This document shows positions 23,961 to 35,640 of a DNA stretch of 64,000 nt, piece by piece (position 1 is the first letter of the stretch; each line of letters opens with the position of its first letter). This DNA is from Lathyrus oleraceus (lineage: Eukaryota; Streptophyta; Magnoliopsida; Fabales; Fabaceae), in NCBI RefSeq assembly GCF_024323335.1, contig NC_066585.1:345469846-345533845 (forward strand), written 5' to 3'. The position numbers and the translations under genes are program-made. A model generated the notes under the pieces. The model ran no database searches, was not told the origin of the DNA, and saw only the letters and a program-made list of their open reading frames with translations.

Positions 23961-24790
23961 AACACCGGCATCCACCCCTAACCAAAGTGTTAACTTTCCA
24001 CTTTTGAGAGCTCCCAGACTCATCTGGTCTCTTCTGATTCATCACCTTGTACTCTCGACTTCTCTCTACTTCGAGACAATCGATCTCCTCAGATCCGGGC
24101 CAACTCTCCATTTCTCAGACTTTGAAGAGTCTTCTTGATTAACCCTCCAGGATCGTCGCAATCCTTTTGCCGTCTTTTCACCATTCTTCTATTCCTCGTC
24201 CCTGATCGGACTCCAAAGGAACCTTTCGTCAAAAAATATCACATCACAACCTGCAAGTGAGTGAAAATAACCAACAGCACCTGCAAAAGAGATCGTTAGA
24301 TAAAAACGTGCCCCAGGCATGCCAAAATTTCAACACCTAGGTCACTCAACCTTCCAAATAAGATTTCAGGTTTTCAACCTTATAAACATGCATCGGAAGG
24401 GACCCCTATGTCTCAAAATGCAAAGATTCTTATCAAAATAAACGGATGTTTTTGCAATCAAAGCGGTAATGAAAACAAAAACAAAATTATTTGACTGAAT
24501 ATGCATTTTATTGATTGAAAAAGGTGGCTCATAACTGAGCAATACATAGGAAGCAATCCCTGAAAAGAGGTAATTGCGCACAAAAGGAAAATCTATCCTA
24601 ATGGCAATGTGAACCCGTGATCTCATCGAGTTCCAACTCGGTTACACCCCATATGTCCATAAGACTCTCCGCGCTTTCTGCCTTCTGAACAAGACGCTTC
24701 CGACCGATCCCTGTTGGGGATTATCCAGATGTCTTAACCAAGTACAAACGATCATGCTAGACGCAGTTGTTCGTTTCATTCCCTCTTTTG
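23961..24790 (-). other. Element B 3' UTR, no gene
   Basis: About 830 bases between the irregular repeat and the hairpin array. No domain, repeat or conserved frame is visible. Confidence 0.5.
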
Positions 24791-24987
24791 TATGGACCGC
24801 CCTTTCGGGTTTTCAGTCCACCGGGATACCCTTTTTTGCCCAAGCCGCCCTTGTGGGGTTTTTGACTTGCCGGGTGTACAGTTTTTTTTCCTTTTTATCC
24901 CTAATTTTTGCCTGAACCTTTTCATTTTTTTTGGTTCGCCGGGATGCCCATTTTTGCCTGGACTATTTTATTCTTTTTGTCCAGCGG
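24791..24987 (-). ncRNA. Element B tandem hairpin array after integrase stop
   Basis: In element sense four units of about 45-60 bases run CCCGG-arm-loop-arm'-GGCAAAAAT(T)AGGG. The outer arms pair within each unit and differ between units: TGGAC/GTCCA (24983-24979 with 24963-24959), GAACC/GGTTC (24937-24933 with 24918-24914), CAAGTC/GGCTTG, and TGGACT/GGTCCA (24820-24815 with 24798-24793). The last two also have an inner CCC-loop-GGG stem, one with a GAAA tetraloop. The array starts only a few bases after the integrase stop. It is a predicted RNA structure, not a proven ncRNA. Confidence 0.6.
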
Positions 24988-24992
24988 GTCTC

Positions 24993-25463
24993 TTATACAA
25001 AGTATTTTTTAACTGCGTCTGCATTCACAAGGGATGGAAAATCCTCGCCATCCATGGTCGCCAACAACAAGGCTCCGCCAGAGAAAACCTTTTTGACCAC
25101 GAATGGACCTTCATAATTGGGTGTCCACTTGCCCCTACGATCGTTTTGAGGAGGAAGGATCCTTTTCAACACCATATCTCCCACGTGATACACACGAGGA
25201 CGTACCTTTTGGTCAAAAGCACGCTTCATTCGCTGCTGGTACAACTGCCCATGACAAATGGCCGCCAACCTCTTTTCCTCAATCAGGCTCAACTCTTCAT
25301 ATCGAGTCCTTATCCATTCCGCCTCTTTCAATTCCACATCCATCAGGACTCTTAATGACGGAATCTGAACCTCAACTGGTAGCACGGCTTCCCTCCCATA
25401 CACAAACGAGAAAGGCGTTACCCCAGTAGATGTATGCACCGAGGTTCGATACCCAGGATACAA
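24993..25463 (-). pseudogene. Element B integrase C-terminal part
   Basis: The frame begins at the conserved GYRTSVHTSTG / FVYGREAVLPVEV block that follows the catalytic Glu, then LYQQRMKRAFDQKVRPR and the GKWTPNYEGPFVV segment, ending DAVKKYFV. The zinc-binding HHCC domain and all three acidic catalytic residues are absent, so it cannot catalyse integration. It overlaps the end of the RT/RNase H frame in a different phase, because the deletion junction near 25450 shifts the frame. Confidence 0.9.
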
Positions 25464-27350
25464 ACTTCGTATTCAGCCACATCGTTGGTGCATTCAACTG
25501 TTAGCCTGGCAGCAAAAAGAATGTGGGATCCCTTCGGCGTAACCAAAACAGCACCAACTCCACTACCATTCTCATTAACGACCCCATCAAACATCAGAAT
25601 CCATTCGGATTCAGGGTCGGGCCCCTCCTCTGGGATAGGTTCCTCACAATCTTTCGATTTGAGAAACATGATGTCCTTATCAGGGAATTCAAACTTCATC
25701 GGTTGATAATCCTCAATGGGTTGCTGGGCGAGGTAATCAGACAATACACTCCCCTTGATTGCTTTCTGAGAGGTATACTGTATATCATACTCAGTCAAAA
25801 TCATTTGCCATCTCGCAACCCGTCCGGTCAATGCTGGCTTCTCAAATATATACTTGATCGGATCCATCTTGGAAATCAACAAAGTGGTATGAACCAGCAT
25901 ATACTGTCTCAGTCGGCGAGCAGCCCATACCAAAGCGCAGCAAGTTTTCTCGAGCAGTGAATATCTTATTTCACAGTCGGTAAACTTTTTGCTAAGGTAG
26001 TAAATTCCATGCTCTTTTCGACCAGACTCGTCATGCTGCCCCAATACACACCCCATAGACCCCTCGAGGACCGTCAAGTACAGAATTAACGGTCGTCCCT
26101 CCACATGAGGCATCAGAATTGGAGGCTCCTGCAAATATTCTCTTATCTTTTCAAATGCCGCTTGGCAATCATTATTCCACCTGACCGTTTGATCTTTTCT
26201 CAACAATTTGAATATGGGTTCACACGTGGCTGTTAGGTGAGATATGAACCGTGAAATGTAGTTCAATCTACCTAAGAAACCACGAACCTCTTTTTCTGTT
26301 CTCGGTTCAGGCATTTCTTGTATGGCTTTTACTCTAGCAGGATCAACCTCGATTCCTCTTTCGCTTACAATAAACCCCAACAACTTACCGGACCGCACTC
26401 CGAAAGTGCACTTATTCAGATTCAACCTCAGTCTTAATTGTCTCAACCGGTCAAACAACTTGGCCAGATCTACCAGATGCCCCTCTTCTGTTTGGGACTT
26501 TGCTATCATATCATCAACATAGCATTCGATTTCATGATGAATCATATCATGAAACAAAGTCACCATAGCCCTCTGATACGTGGCATCGGCGTTCTTGAGA
26601 CCGAATGGCATCACCTTATAACAGAAAGTTCCCCACGGTGTGATGAACGTTGTTTTCTCCATATCATCTGGCGACATTTTAATTTGATTATAACCAGAAA
26701 AGCCATCCATGAAGGAAAACACCGAGAATTGAGCTGTATTATCTACCAACACATCGACCTGAGGTAATGGGAAATCATCTTTCGGCCTATCTCTGTTCAA
26801 ATCCCGGTAGTCCACACACATCCTCACCTTTCCATCCTTCTTCGGGACCGGCACAATATTCGCGACCCAAGACGGATAATTAGTGACAGCGAGGAAACCA
26901 GCATCCAAATGCTTCTGTACTTCCTCTTTAATTTTCCTGGCCATCTCAGGCCGAGTTCTGCGCAACTTCTGCTTCACTGGAGGACAATCTGCTCTCAATG
27001 GCAACTTGTGCACAACAATATCAGTATCCAACCCCGGCATATCTTGATAAGACCAGGCGAAGATATCAACATACTCTTTCAACAGGGCTACCATTCTGCT
27101 CTTGACATTCACCTCCAAAGCGGCCCCAACTTTTACTTCCTTTCTAACCTCCTCGGTACCCAGATTCACAATCTCGACTTGCTCCTCGTGCGGTTGAATC
27201 ACCTTCTCCTCTTGTTTCAACAACCTGGCTAATTCCTCCGGCAGTTCACAATCTTCTTCGCCTTCTTCTTCGGTATGATAGATCGGATTGTCGAAGTCAT
27301 ATGAGGGTGTAACAGGATTGTTATCAATGAGATCCGGAGAATGATCGCAT
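25418..27350 (-). CDS. Element B reverse transcriptase / RNase H / second RNase H (exon 2)
   Basis: An uninterrupted frame of about 640 codons. RT blocks are visible in order: CVDYRDLN (about residue 185), FSFMDGFSGYNQI with the first Asp (about 222), MPFGLKNA, and the catalytic YVDD (about 284-287), then LGFIVSERGIEVDP. RNase H follows (ILYLTVLEGSMG, IYYLSKKF, LRQYM), then the extra archaeal-type RNase H that marks the Tat/Ogre clade (ILMFDGVVNENGSGVGAVL, TNDVAEYEVCILG). It ends out of phase 15 codons later at the deletion into integrase. The Met at 27370 is inside the predicted intron; I place the exon start at 27350. Confidence 0.92.
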
Positions 27351-27621
27351 CTGCATGAATGTTGATTCATGCATTGCTTTTAGAGTCGGAGCTAAGCCAA
27401 TTAAAAGGAAAATGAAAACAAACATTGCCATTTTTATTTATTTAAACTGCAAAAATAAATGAAAAACAGGGAACACCGCTTTTAATGAAAAAAACATCCA
27501 TTTATTGATGATGCAAATTTTGCAAAATGAAACACATAAGGTGGCCCTTACAATGAACCATTACGTTTCGGGCAAAACGCATGGCTTTCATGCAAACAGA
27601 ATTGAAAAACAGAAATATTAC
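27351..27621 (-). other. Element B predicted intron between gag-pro and pol
   Basis: The donor is GA|GTAATA (intron starts 27621) and the acceptor CATTCATGCAG|A (intron ends 27351), 271 bases, AT-rich. Joining completes a Glu codon and keeps the frame into RT. The unspliced gag-pro frame ends in the TAA of the donor GTAA. Ogre elements are known to have a partially spliced intron in this place; these exact sites are my prediction. Confidence 0.75.
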
Positions 27622-29405
27622 TCTTCACGTAGAGTGACAGTGATGATCTTTTCGGCCTTCCAGTTCTGGATCTCCATCCCTGGTACGCACGGTTTTATTC
27701 ACGAGTCGAGCTCGCAGTCACTGTCGATCTCTTCACCCACCACACATACGTGATCTGGATCTTCAGAAATTGCATTCACCCACATCTGATCATGCGTCAG
27801 CATGGGATTAACATTAACATTTGGCGATGGTGCAAAATTGATGGCCTTGGAATCCACCAAGTCTTGGACAGCATGCTTAAAAGCTTTACAATTCTCAACA
27901 TTATGCCCAGGAGCACCAGAATGGAACTCACACTTGACATTCTCATCATAGCTTATAGGCCTCTGATCTGGTCTCAATGGAGCTAACATCCTCAACTGTA
28001 CCATCCCGAGATCCTTCAACTTCTTCAACAGAAGAGCATACGTCATGGGTGGCTTATCAAACTGACGATCTGCCATCCTTCCTCTCACTTGGTACCCAGC
28101 TCTCTGTGTTCTCTGTTGAGATGATTGTTGTTGCTGTTGTACATATTGATCACCAGCAGGAATTGTTACTGCAGCAGTGTGCTGGGAGTAACGATCCCTA
28201 CCACGTCCTCTCTGGGCATACACAACACTCGTGTCACCCTCATTCTTACACTGACCATTACCGAATGACTTCTTCGACCTAGAACACGAAGCATTTCCTT
28301 GTATCTTCCCCATTTTCAGCCAGCTTTCAATTCTCTCACCAGCCACTACTATGTCTGCAAAGTTGGTAACTGGGCATCCCACCATTCTTTCAGCAAAGGT
28401 CCCCTGAAGGGTACCCATGAACAGATCAGACATCTCCCGATCTACCAACGGAGGTTGAACTCTGGCAGCCAACTCCCTCCACCTCTGTGCGTATTCTTTA
28501 AACCCTTCATTTGGCTTCTGAGACATACCCTGCAACTGGGTACGGCTAGGAGCCATGTCAACATTGAATTGGTACTGTTTAAAGAAGGCATCCCCCAAAT
28601 CCTGCCAGCTCTTAACATCTGATGACCTCAATTTGGTATACCACTCAAGAGACCCACCAGACAAGCTATCCTGGAAGAAGAACATCCAGAGCTTCTGGTC
28701 CATTGTATAGGCAGAAATTTTCCGGACAAAGGCCTGGAGATGAGTTTCCGGGAAAGAACTCCCATTATATTTATCAAACGTGGGCACTTTAAACTTTTGT
28801 GGGATCACAATCCCCTCAACCAGCCCCATGTTGATAGCCCCAGGAGTAGCATGGCTTTCCAGAGCCCTGATCTTCTCTGCCAGCACCTGAATTTCTTTGT
28901 TTAGCGGTTGGACACCGTATTGACCAAACTGTTCGTTCAGCAGAGAGAACTGATCTTCTTCTTTATCCTCCATAGCCCCAAAGAACGGAGGAAACTGATT
29001 ATTCTTCAGATTATTGCCCATAGGACCTGGTCATCCGCCTGCAGCAAAAGCAAAACCTCCACCGTTGTTGATCACTACACCAGCAGTAATCGTCTTCCTT
29101 CTGGGATCACCACCATCCCTAGAACCACCAAGACCACTGTTGGAAACACCCTCCTGATTATTGCCACTATTGGCAGCCGAAGCCCGCTCGAGCTTTTCCA
29201 CCTTATCGACAAGTGCTTTCTGCCCCAAGGCAAACCCTTGCATGGCATTGATTAGCTCTCCCATCTTCTCTTTCAGCTCGAGAATATCTGTGTTGGGTAG
29301 ATCCATCAGTTTGGATTTGTTGCGCCTGGTAGGGTATCTGTGCGGACGTGCTACGTGCAAGGGAATGATTCTACGTGCGCGAGCAATGATTCCTAAAACA
29401 ATCAA
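27622..29405 (-). pseudogene. gag: Element B gag, protease region deleted
   Basis: One phase runs from about 29405 to the intron donor, with TGA stops at 29031-29033 and 27699-27701. The first plausible start is the Met of MDLPNTDILELKEKMGEL, followed by a coiled coil. The capsid block includes FDKYNGSSFPETHLQAFVRK, WMFFFQDSLSGGSLEWYTKL and FKEYAQRWRELAARVQPPL. A Gln-rich stretch and a CCHC-like C-x-FH-x4-GHNVENC region follow. No D-T/S-G protease motif is present; about 90 residues after the zinc region the frame already reaches the intron, so protease is probably lost by an in-frame deletion. Confidence 0.85.
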
Positions 29406-29453
29406 ACACGTTAGGAACCGACACCTGCAAAATAGAAGACAAGTTATTATGAC

Positions 29454-29672
29454 TCACGCATGAATGCAATGTCTATCCGCATCTGCAAGTCTGAAAACCA
29501 TCTTCAGAATACCACCATAAGCCTCACGGAACATCCCCACATGGTCAGGCGTAATCAATGATATCATATCTTTCAACACGTCAATCTCTGGATCAAAGAA
29601 ACTGTAGACAACATCGTCCTTCAAGCCGGCCCTCATATCTGGAACAAAGAAGCCTCTCAACCAGGATCTCAA
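29454..29672 (-). pseudogene. Element B ORF1 N-terminal remnant (tentative)
   Basis: A 72-codon frame contains LRGFFVPDMRAGLKDD and FREAYGGILKM, reminiscent of the N-terminus of Ogre ORF1 proteins of other families. The rest of ORF1 is absent and gag follows 50 bases later, so most of ORF1 seems deleted. Similarity is weak and judged by eye. Confidence 0.4.
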
Positions 29673-30640
29673 TCAAGAATGTCCCCTGCATATGGATAAA
29701 CATGAGTTAGATGCGGAATGCAAAATGTGAATGATGCGGATGCATGAATGCAATGCATTGTGCCATCCTCCAAGTCATCTGATCATCAACTGTACTGGAT
29801 CCCGGTCTCTGAACTGATCACAACCATTTGAGGTACTGAGTAACCATAAATCCAACTTGGGAGTTCCTAAATAAATGGAACCTGAGGATATATCACCATC
29901 ATCACTAGAAAACCACTGATCTGATAACAACATGAACCTCTGAACAAATAACTTCAAATTCAACCCGGGGATCCGAAATAAACGGAACCGCTGATAAATA
30001 CCACGGACAGAACTCCGACGTCTCAGAAATAAATATCCAAATCCAACTGAACCAGAGTCACCATCTGAGAGTCACCAACAGAACCTATACTGTAGGAATC
30101 AACCCTCCCCTCACAGGTGAAATCTAATAAGGTCATCCTAAGGCGGATAATGGTCTCGACAATTGGACAAGATACTCAACGGGTTTTCCCTTTCGGGTGT
30201 GCCGTTGCAGCTCTCATAAGATCATCTAAACCAAAGATCCGGGAAAGAACGGTCACCGAAGTCAACAGCTCAAAAGAGGTAACCCAACCAAAGTGGACTA
30301 CTCCACCCGGAAGAGCTCTCTCAGATGAACCTCGTCCGACTGTGGTATGTCACGTCGCAACAACATGTTGATCCAACATGTGAGGAGACGTGAGACCACA
30401 CTAATCCTAGGTGTATACTCGGGCCTGGGTTTTAGCCCCACTCAGAACACCCACCCCAAATCAGAGGAACCAACCTGTACAGAATCCAACACAGTAATAA
30501 TATGATGCATGCAAACATTTATGCAAATATATACATAGTATAATAATCATAACTGCAATAAATAGAGCAGTAAAAGCAACCAAAACTACCCTAAAGAGCG
30601 TTAGGATTGACTCGCTTAGGGAAGATGGACCAGTAAGAGG
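29673..30640 (-). other. Element B 5' leader, no gene
   Basis: About 970 bases between PBS and the ORF1 remnant. Small frames (29775-29963, 30117-30371) show no recognisable domain. Confidence 0.5.
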
Positions 30641-30659
30641 TCAACTTAGTCCCCAGCAG
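30640..30659 (-). other. Element B primer binding site, damaged
   Basis: The minus strand continues from the LTR as GCGTTGCGAC directly into TGCTGGGGACT. Relative to C's PBS TGGCGACTCTGCTGGGGA, the distal part (TGCTGGGGA) is intact but the proximal part is fused with the LTR end. A small deletion between two GCGAC words would explain it. Confidence 0.6.
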
Positions 30660-33600
30660 TCGCAACGCGAAAAACAACCGGCGGAAAAAAATATGTTTAC
30701 AGAGCCGCCACCGACGCTATTCATCCTATGACAGAAAGGGAGCGCAGGACTAACCTAAGAAAAGGGAAAGGAACGGTCTTATGACCAGAGATTGCAAGGT
30801 ACGGGAGTCGGTTACGCAAGGGGAAGGTATTAGCACCCCTCACGTCCGCCGTACTCGACGGGATCCACGCTGAAAAAAATAGGAAAAGGTTGTTGATAAA
30901 ACTGCTCAAAGAATGCACACGCTAGAATAATAAAACAGGCGAAAGAAGATGGAGGAAGGGGACTCGGCAGGATGTCGCATCCTGGGCCTACGTAGTTTGT
31001 CAGAAACAAACATCAGAGTCAACGTAGTTCGGGGAACTGGGGAACAGGCTCGCTAGGATATCACATCCTATGCCTACGTATCTCATCTGGAATGAGAATT
31101 AGAGCTGCCGTAGTTCGGCTAACGCACGCCGAAACAAAACACAAAACAGAGACGCTGAGACGTCAAAAGAAACACTCAACAAGGAAACAGAATGCCAATA
31201 GCTGGACTTATATCTAACTCCTCAAAACAAACAGGAAACAGAATACCAATAGATGGACTTACATCCGACTCCAAACAACAAGTAAACTAGGAAACAAAAT
31301 GCCAATGGATGGGCTTACATCCGACTCCAAACACACAAACAATCGCTAACCAGCGAGCACCAAAGAAAAAGGTTATCAGACTGACAAGCTAATAAGGAGT
31401 CTGGAACTTGAGCTTAATAGCTGTCACACAAACTCAAAGAGACGCTGAGACGTCAAAAGAAATAAAAGCTTGAACGCACAAAATAATAGGGAGTCTGGAA
31501 CTCGAACCTAAAAGTTGTCAGGCAAACACACACAAGAAGAAAGAAAGGGTTGAAAAACAAAAAGGGTGCCCGGAGAGATCTCGCTCGATCTCCTGCCTAC
31601 GTATCTCATCTGGTATGAGAATCAGGGCGACGTAGTTCCCCTTAAAAGGGGAGAAACTCTCCTAACCAGAGACCAGGGGAATAACGAACTAAAAGGAAGA
31701 CTGACTCGAGCCTAATAGTTGTCATGCAAACTAAAACCCTAGGTTGCGGTCTCTAACAAGAGTTTGACTCACACAGGAAGTGAGTCAACTCAAGTCTATC
31801 TCTACGTACGTTCAACTTCCTCGAAAATTGATCATATGACTCCTACAGAACAGGAGATAAGAAGCAGAAAGCAGATAAACATATCAAAAGCAATCATCAC
31901 ACTCTATATACAAACAAGAGGCTCAGACAAATGGTTGGGCTTTAGTCAAGGGGTCATATCAACCTCGACAAACAAGCCAATATTGTAGGGGTGTTCTGAA
32001 GCTCTTAACCACTAACATTGAGAGTTAGGGTGAAGCAGATGAAAGGTAATGAGGATGAGACCTCATGCTCTTAACCCTGGCCAGGGTGAGCTTGAATCAA
32101 AGAAAATGTGGGGGTCCAGAAAGAGGGACCCTATTCCACTTGACTGACTCTATACAAGGATCCTGGGTTAGGTTCAAGAGCATCAACACGTAGTGCGAGC
32201 ATAATGAACGACTCAACGACTAACAGGGGATTGATTGCTAATCCCTTCTATCTGTCAATTTCCTCTTCACTTAGGAGGACTTAACAAGTAACATGCCTCA
32301 ACAAGGAGGTCTTTGGCACAAATATAAACAAACACAGTCATTGCCTCTTAAGGAGGACTTCAGCCAAACGCCTGCCAAAAAAACGACAGGGCTTCCAGAC
32401 TACATGGAGTGAGAAGGCTAAACTACCTCAGTGGTGTACCAACCACACTCCAAAGCAAAAGCAAAGCAAGCTAGAAGCGACTAATGTACCTGTACAAAAA
32501 GCCAGACAGTTAATATTGTATTCAGAAAACCAAACAGACAACAGTGGGACTTTCCAATATCTACACAATGCAAGTCACAAATGCAAGCACTCAAGTGAGT
32601 TCATCACATCAATGGACCTCTAACACAACAAGATTTAGTAATCAAAGCAAATGACATCTCAAATGATGAGGCCACACCAATCATTAGTGCTAAATACCTG
32701 AAACACAAACACAATTGGTGAATACAAACCACTAGTACAAACTCTAGGGTCAAAGGCAAGTCAAATGACCAAAACAGAAGTCAATATTTCACATGAAGCA
32801 CATTCAATCAAGCAAGAAAAAGTCCTCAAAAGGACCAAAGCCAAATCATTAAGCAAAGCCATCACATGAACAAGATAAGGCAAAGGCAAGCAATGTGATC
32901 AAAATTGGACATCAAGAATAGAAAATTCACATTAAAACAGAAATGAATCCAATGATCATGAAAAATTTTATGTGCATTTAACATGTTATGGACAAACATC
33001 ATACCAAAAATTAACTCCAGAAGAGATCAAATGGCATATGAATGAAAATGTACAAATGCAACATACCAATTGTGACACAAATTGTCACACTACATGTTCA
33101 TGTGTCCAAAACAGTGGTATCAAATGATAAAAATGCCAAACAAAAGCCAAAATATCATGTTACATGTTATGACCAGGCATTCAAATTTCAAGGCAATTGG
33201 ATAAACCATGAGCATTTCACAAATCAATTAGCACAACATGTCATTTTGGCATCATGTTCAAACAATCAAGCACATTTAAAAATCCATAAATACAAAAATC
33301 AGGAAATTAACATCAAAAAATAATAGACATTGAAACAGGAATATGAAAAAAAGTTTGGATTAAATTGGACATGTTTTCTATTTTTTATGATTTTTAGAAT
33401 TTGAATGAAATAAAAAGAAATAATGTGAAAATCAAAAGGAAAATGGAATATGAAAGAAAATGGAAACATGCATAAGCTAGACTTGAACCCAGGTTTGGAG
33501 GTTACAAGCGCTTAATGGAAAAACAAATGGAAATCAGAAAATGCAAATGCTAGGTTCGAACACAGGTGCATCAGGTCAAAGGCGCGCTATAATTGAAACG

Positions 33601-35640
33601 CTGCGTTTCAAATGGAAAACAAATGGAATTACAAATGCAAGGCAAGGTTCGAACTGAGGTCACGAAGGTTAACGCGCGCGTGAATGCCAAAACCCTAAGG
33701 TTGAACCAGACGGCCGAAATAGTGATTCCGGTCGTCTTCTCCGGTGGTTCTCCGACGACCTGCTTCAAAAAATTTCCAGAACCTAGCAAACTATACATGG
33801 ATCGAAAGGTTTTTCAACGAGGAGCATGAATATCACAATTATTAGTCCTAATTCTCCATGGATTGAGCAGATCGAAGGAAAACATGTTCAACAACAAAAC
33901 TTTAAATCATCATATCTCACTCAATACTTAACCAAATTCAAAACAATTTATATCAGCATTATCAGTGAAGCAAGCTTTACACATTTATGGCAATAAAAAG
34001 GCAAAAAGAGATGATCGAATTCTAACCTATTTGAAGTGCAGTGTGATGAATTCGTGGTTTCCAGCTTCCTCCAGCTCCAGATCTTCTCCTCTACTTGTGT
34101 CTTGAAGCTTTATGTATCAAGAAGCACTTGAAATCCACCAGATCTAGCTTAATTTGAAGCTTCCATGTTCATGTTCAAGCTTTATGTATGCACGATTCTT
34201 GACCAAATTCTTCAATCCAAGCCTTGATTCCTCATCAATGATACATGCTAAACACGATTATCCAAGAATTTTGATGAATTGTGTGAAGAAATTTGAAGTT
34301 TGAAGTGAGAGAAAAATGGAGGGAATCTTGAATTTCAGATCTAGAATGTGTTGTTATGGCAAATTCTGTTAGGATTAGGCTTATATATGGTGTCCTAGTT
34401 ACACTGAAATCAAAATTAGGCTTGTGCTAATCATGATTAATGAAATATGGAGTAAAATGCAAAAAAATGAATAATGCACCCTTATGCCCATGCAACACGT
34501 GAGTTTCTCATGCAAAAGCTTGGATTCACTTAAAACCATTCAATAATCAACATGGAATTGGAATTTTGCTCATGTGATTCACCAAATTTGAATTCTCCAT
34601 TTTCCCTCCAAAATGCACTTGAATGGACACTTGATCATGTGAGCTTCTTTCATGCAAGGCAATGGTTGATTTGGAAAGTATTGGTCAAGACAAGCATTTT
34701 GCAAAAAGAGTGGACCAATTTGGAGTTTTGGATCAAAAGTTATGCCATGTTGAACTTCCATGTACACTTTGTGATCATTTGGCCATATCTTCTCAACCAA
34801 TCATCAGATGATCATGAAATAGGACTTTTTAAAAGGGGAGAGAAAGATCTTAAACTTTCATGTTCACCAAAAATCCATTTGAAGCTTCTTTGATGTTGGA
34901 AAGTCAAGTTGAATGTGAACTAAAAACTTGCCTTTTTTGGAAACTTTCAATTACAGGTCACTTTCCATTTTGGGAAACTTTTACCCTGACTTCAAAATCT
35001 TCAAGGTAGATGTTTGAAATGACAAATGAACCTCTTTTGAACATGATTGAAGTGTTGAAACTCATTTCCCCACCTCAAAGCCCTCAGTTGACTGCATAGT
35101 TGACTTTTTGGTCCACAGATGACCTTGCCATGCCCTGATCAACTTGAACCTCCACCACTTGAGGAAATGGCTCAGAAATGAAACCCTAGCTCACATAAGC
35201 TCTTCAATATAACCATGTGATCTCCCTCATTAATAGAATACCTTATCTCCTTGAGAAACCCTGGCTGAAAGAATATCATTGATTAGGGTTGACCAGAGGT
35301 CAAAACCCTAACCCAGAGGAACTAGAGAATGAACAATGAAGCCATGTATGATGATAGAACCATGATGATGGTAATATATCCTTGCAAACAAGATAATGCT
35401 CAAGACCTTTGAAGGATCAGGAAACCCTAAATGAAGTGCAAACCCTCAGATGGTTGATCATCAATTCATAGAGCCCCCCAGGCTTGAATCATGCAACTTA
35501 CCATCTTCTGAAAAGACTTTGGAGGATGACTCTCTTATTTCCATATGATATGCAAAATGCAATGCCTAATGCCCTAAAACATGAAATGCAATATGCTAAA
35601 CTAGTCCCAAGAAGAGGAGGGCAAATTTTGAGGTGTTACA
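30660..35640 (-). repeat. Element B 5' LTR (about 4980 bp)
   Basis: The counterpart of 16376-22146 without the tandem duplication. On the minus strand it starts TGTAACACCTCAAAATTTGC at 35640 next to the target duplication agtat. A TATA box lies at about 34379-34390. Short frames here mirror those of the other LTR and are not supported as genes. Confidence 0.92.
34379..34390 (-). promoter_or_regulatory. Putative TATA box, element B 5' LTR
   Basis: Minus strand CCATATATAAGC about 1.25 kb into the LTR; this copy would drive B's transcript. Confidence 0.5.

Larger units (their letters stand above)
16376..35640 (-). mobile_element. Element B: second Ogre-family element, protease/integrase-deleted
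   Basis: The 19,265 bp insertion lies within A's gag, flanked by agtat at 16371-16375 and 35641-35645. On the minus strand it reads 5' LTR (35640-30660), damaged PBS, ORF1 remnant, gag, intron, RT/RNase H/second RNase H, C-terminal integrase, repeat-rich 3' UTR, PPT, 3' LTR (22146-16376). Sequence and Gag differ strongly from A and C, so it is a different Ogre family. LTR divergence sampled by eye is about 0.5-3 %, lower than A's, consistent with insertion after A. Confidence 0.92.

Noticed and set aside
24792..25960. Long plus-strand frames (187, 145, 108 codons) opposite element B's integrase and RT
   Set aside because: They are antisense shadows of strongly coding minus-strand frames and show no protein motif.
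33540..33660. tRNA gene or tRNA-derived SINE suggested by GGTTCGAAC words
   Set aside because: No A box, acceptor stem, anticodon arm or 3' tail is arranged around them. Kept only as a motif observation.
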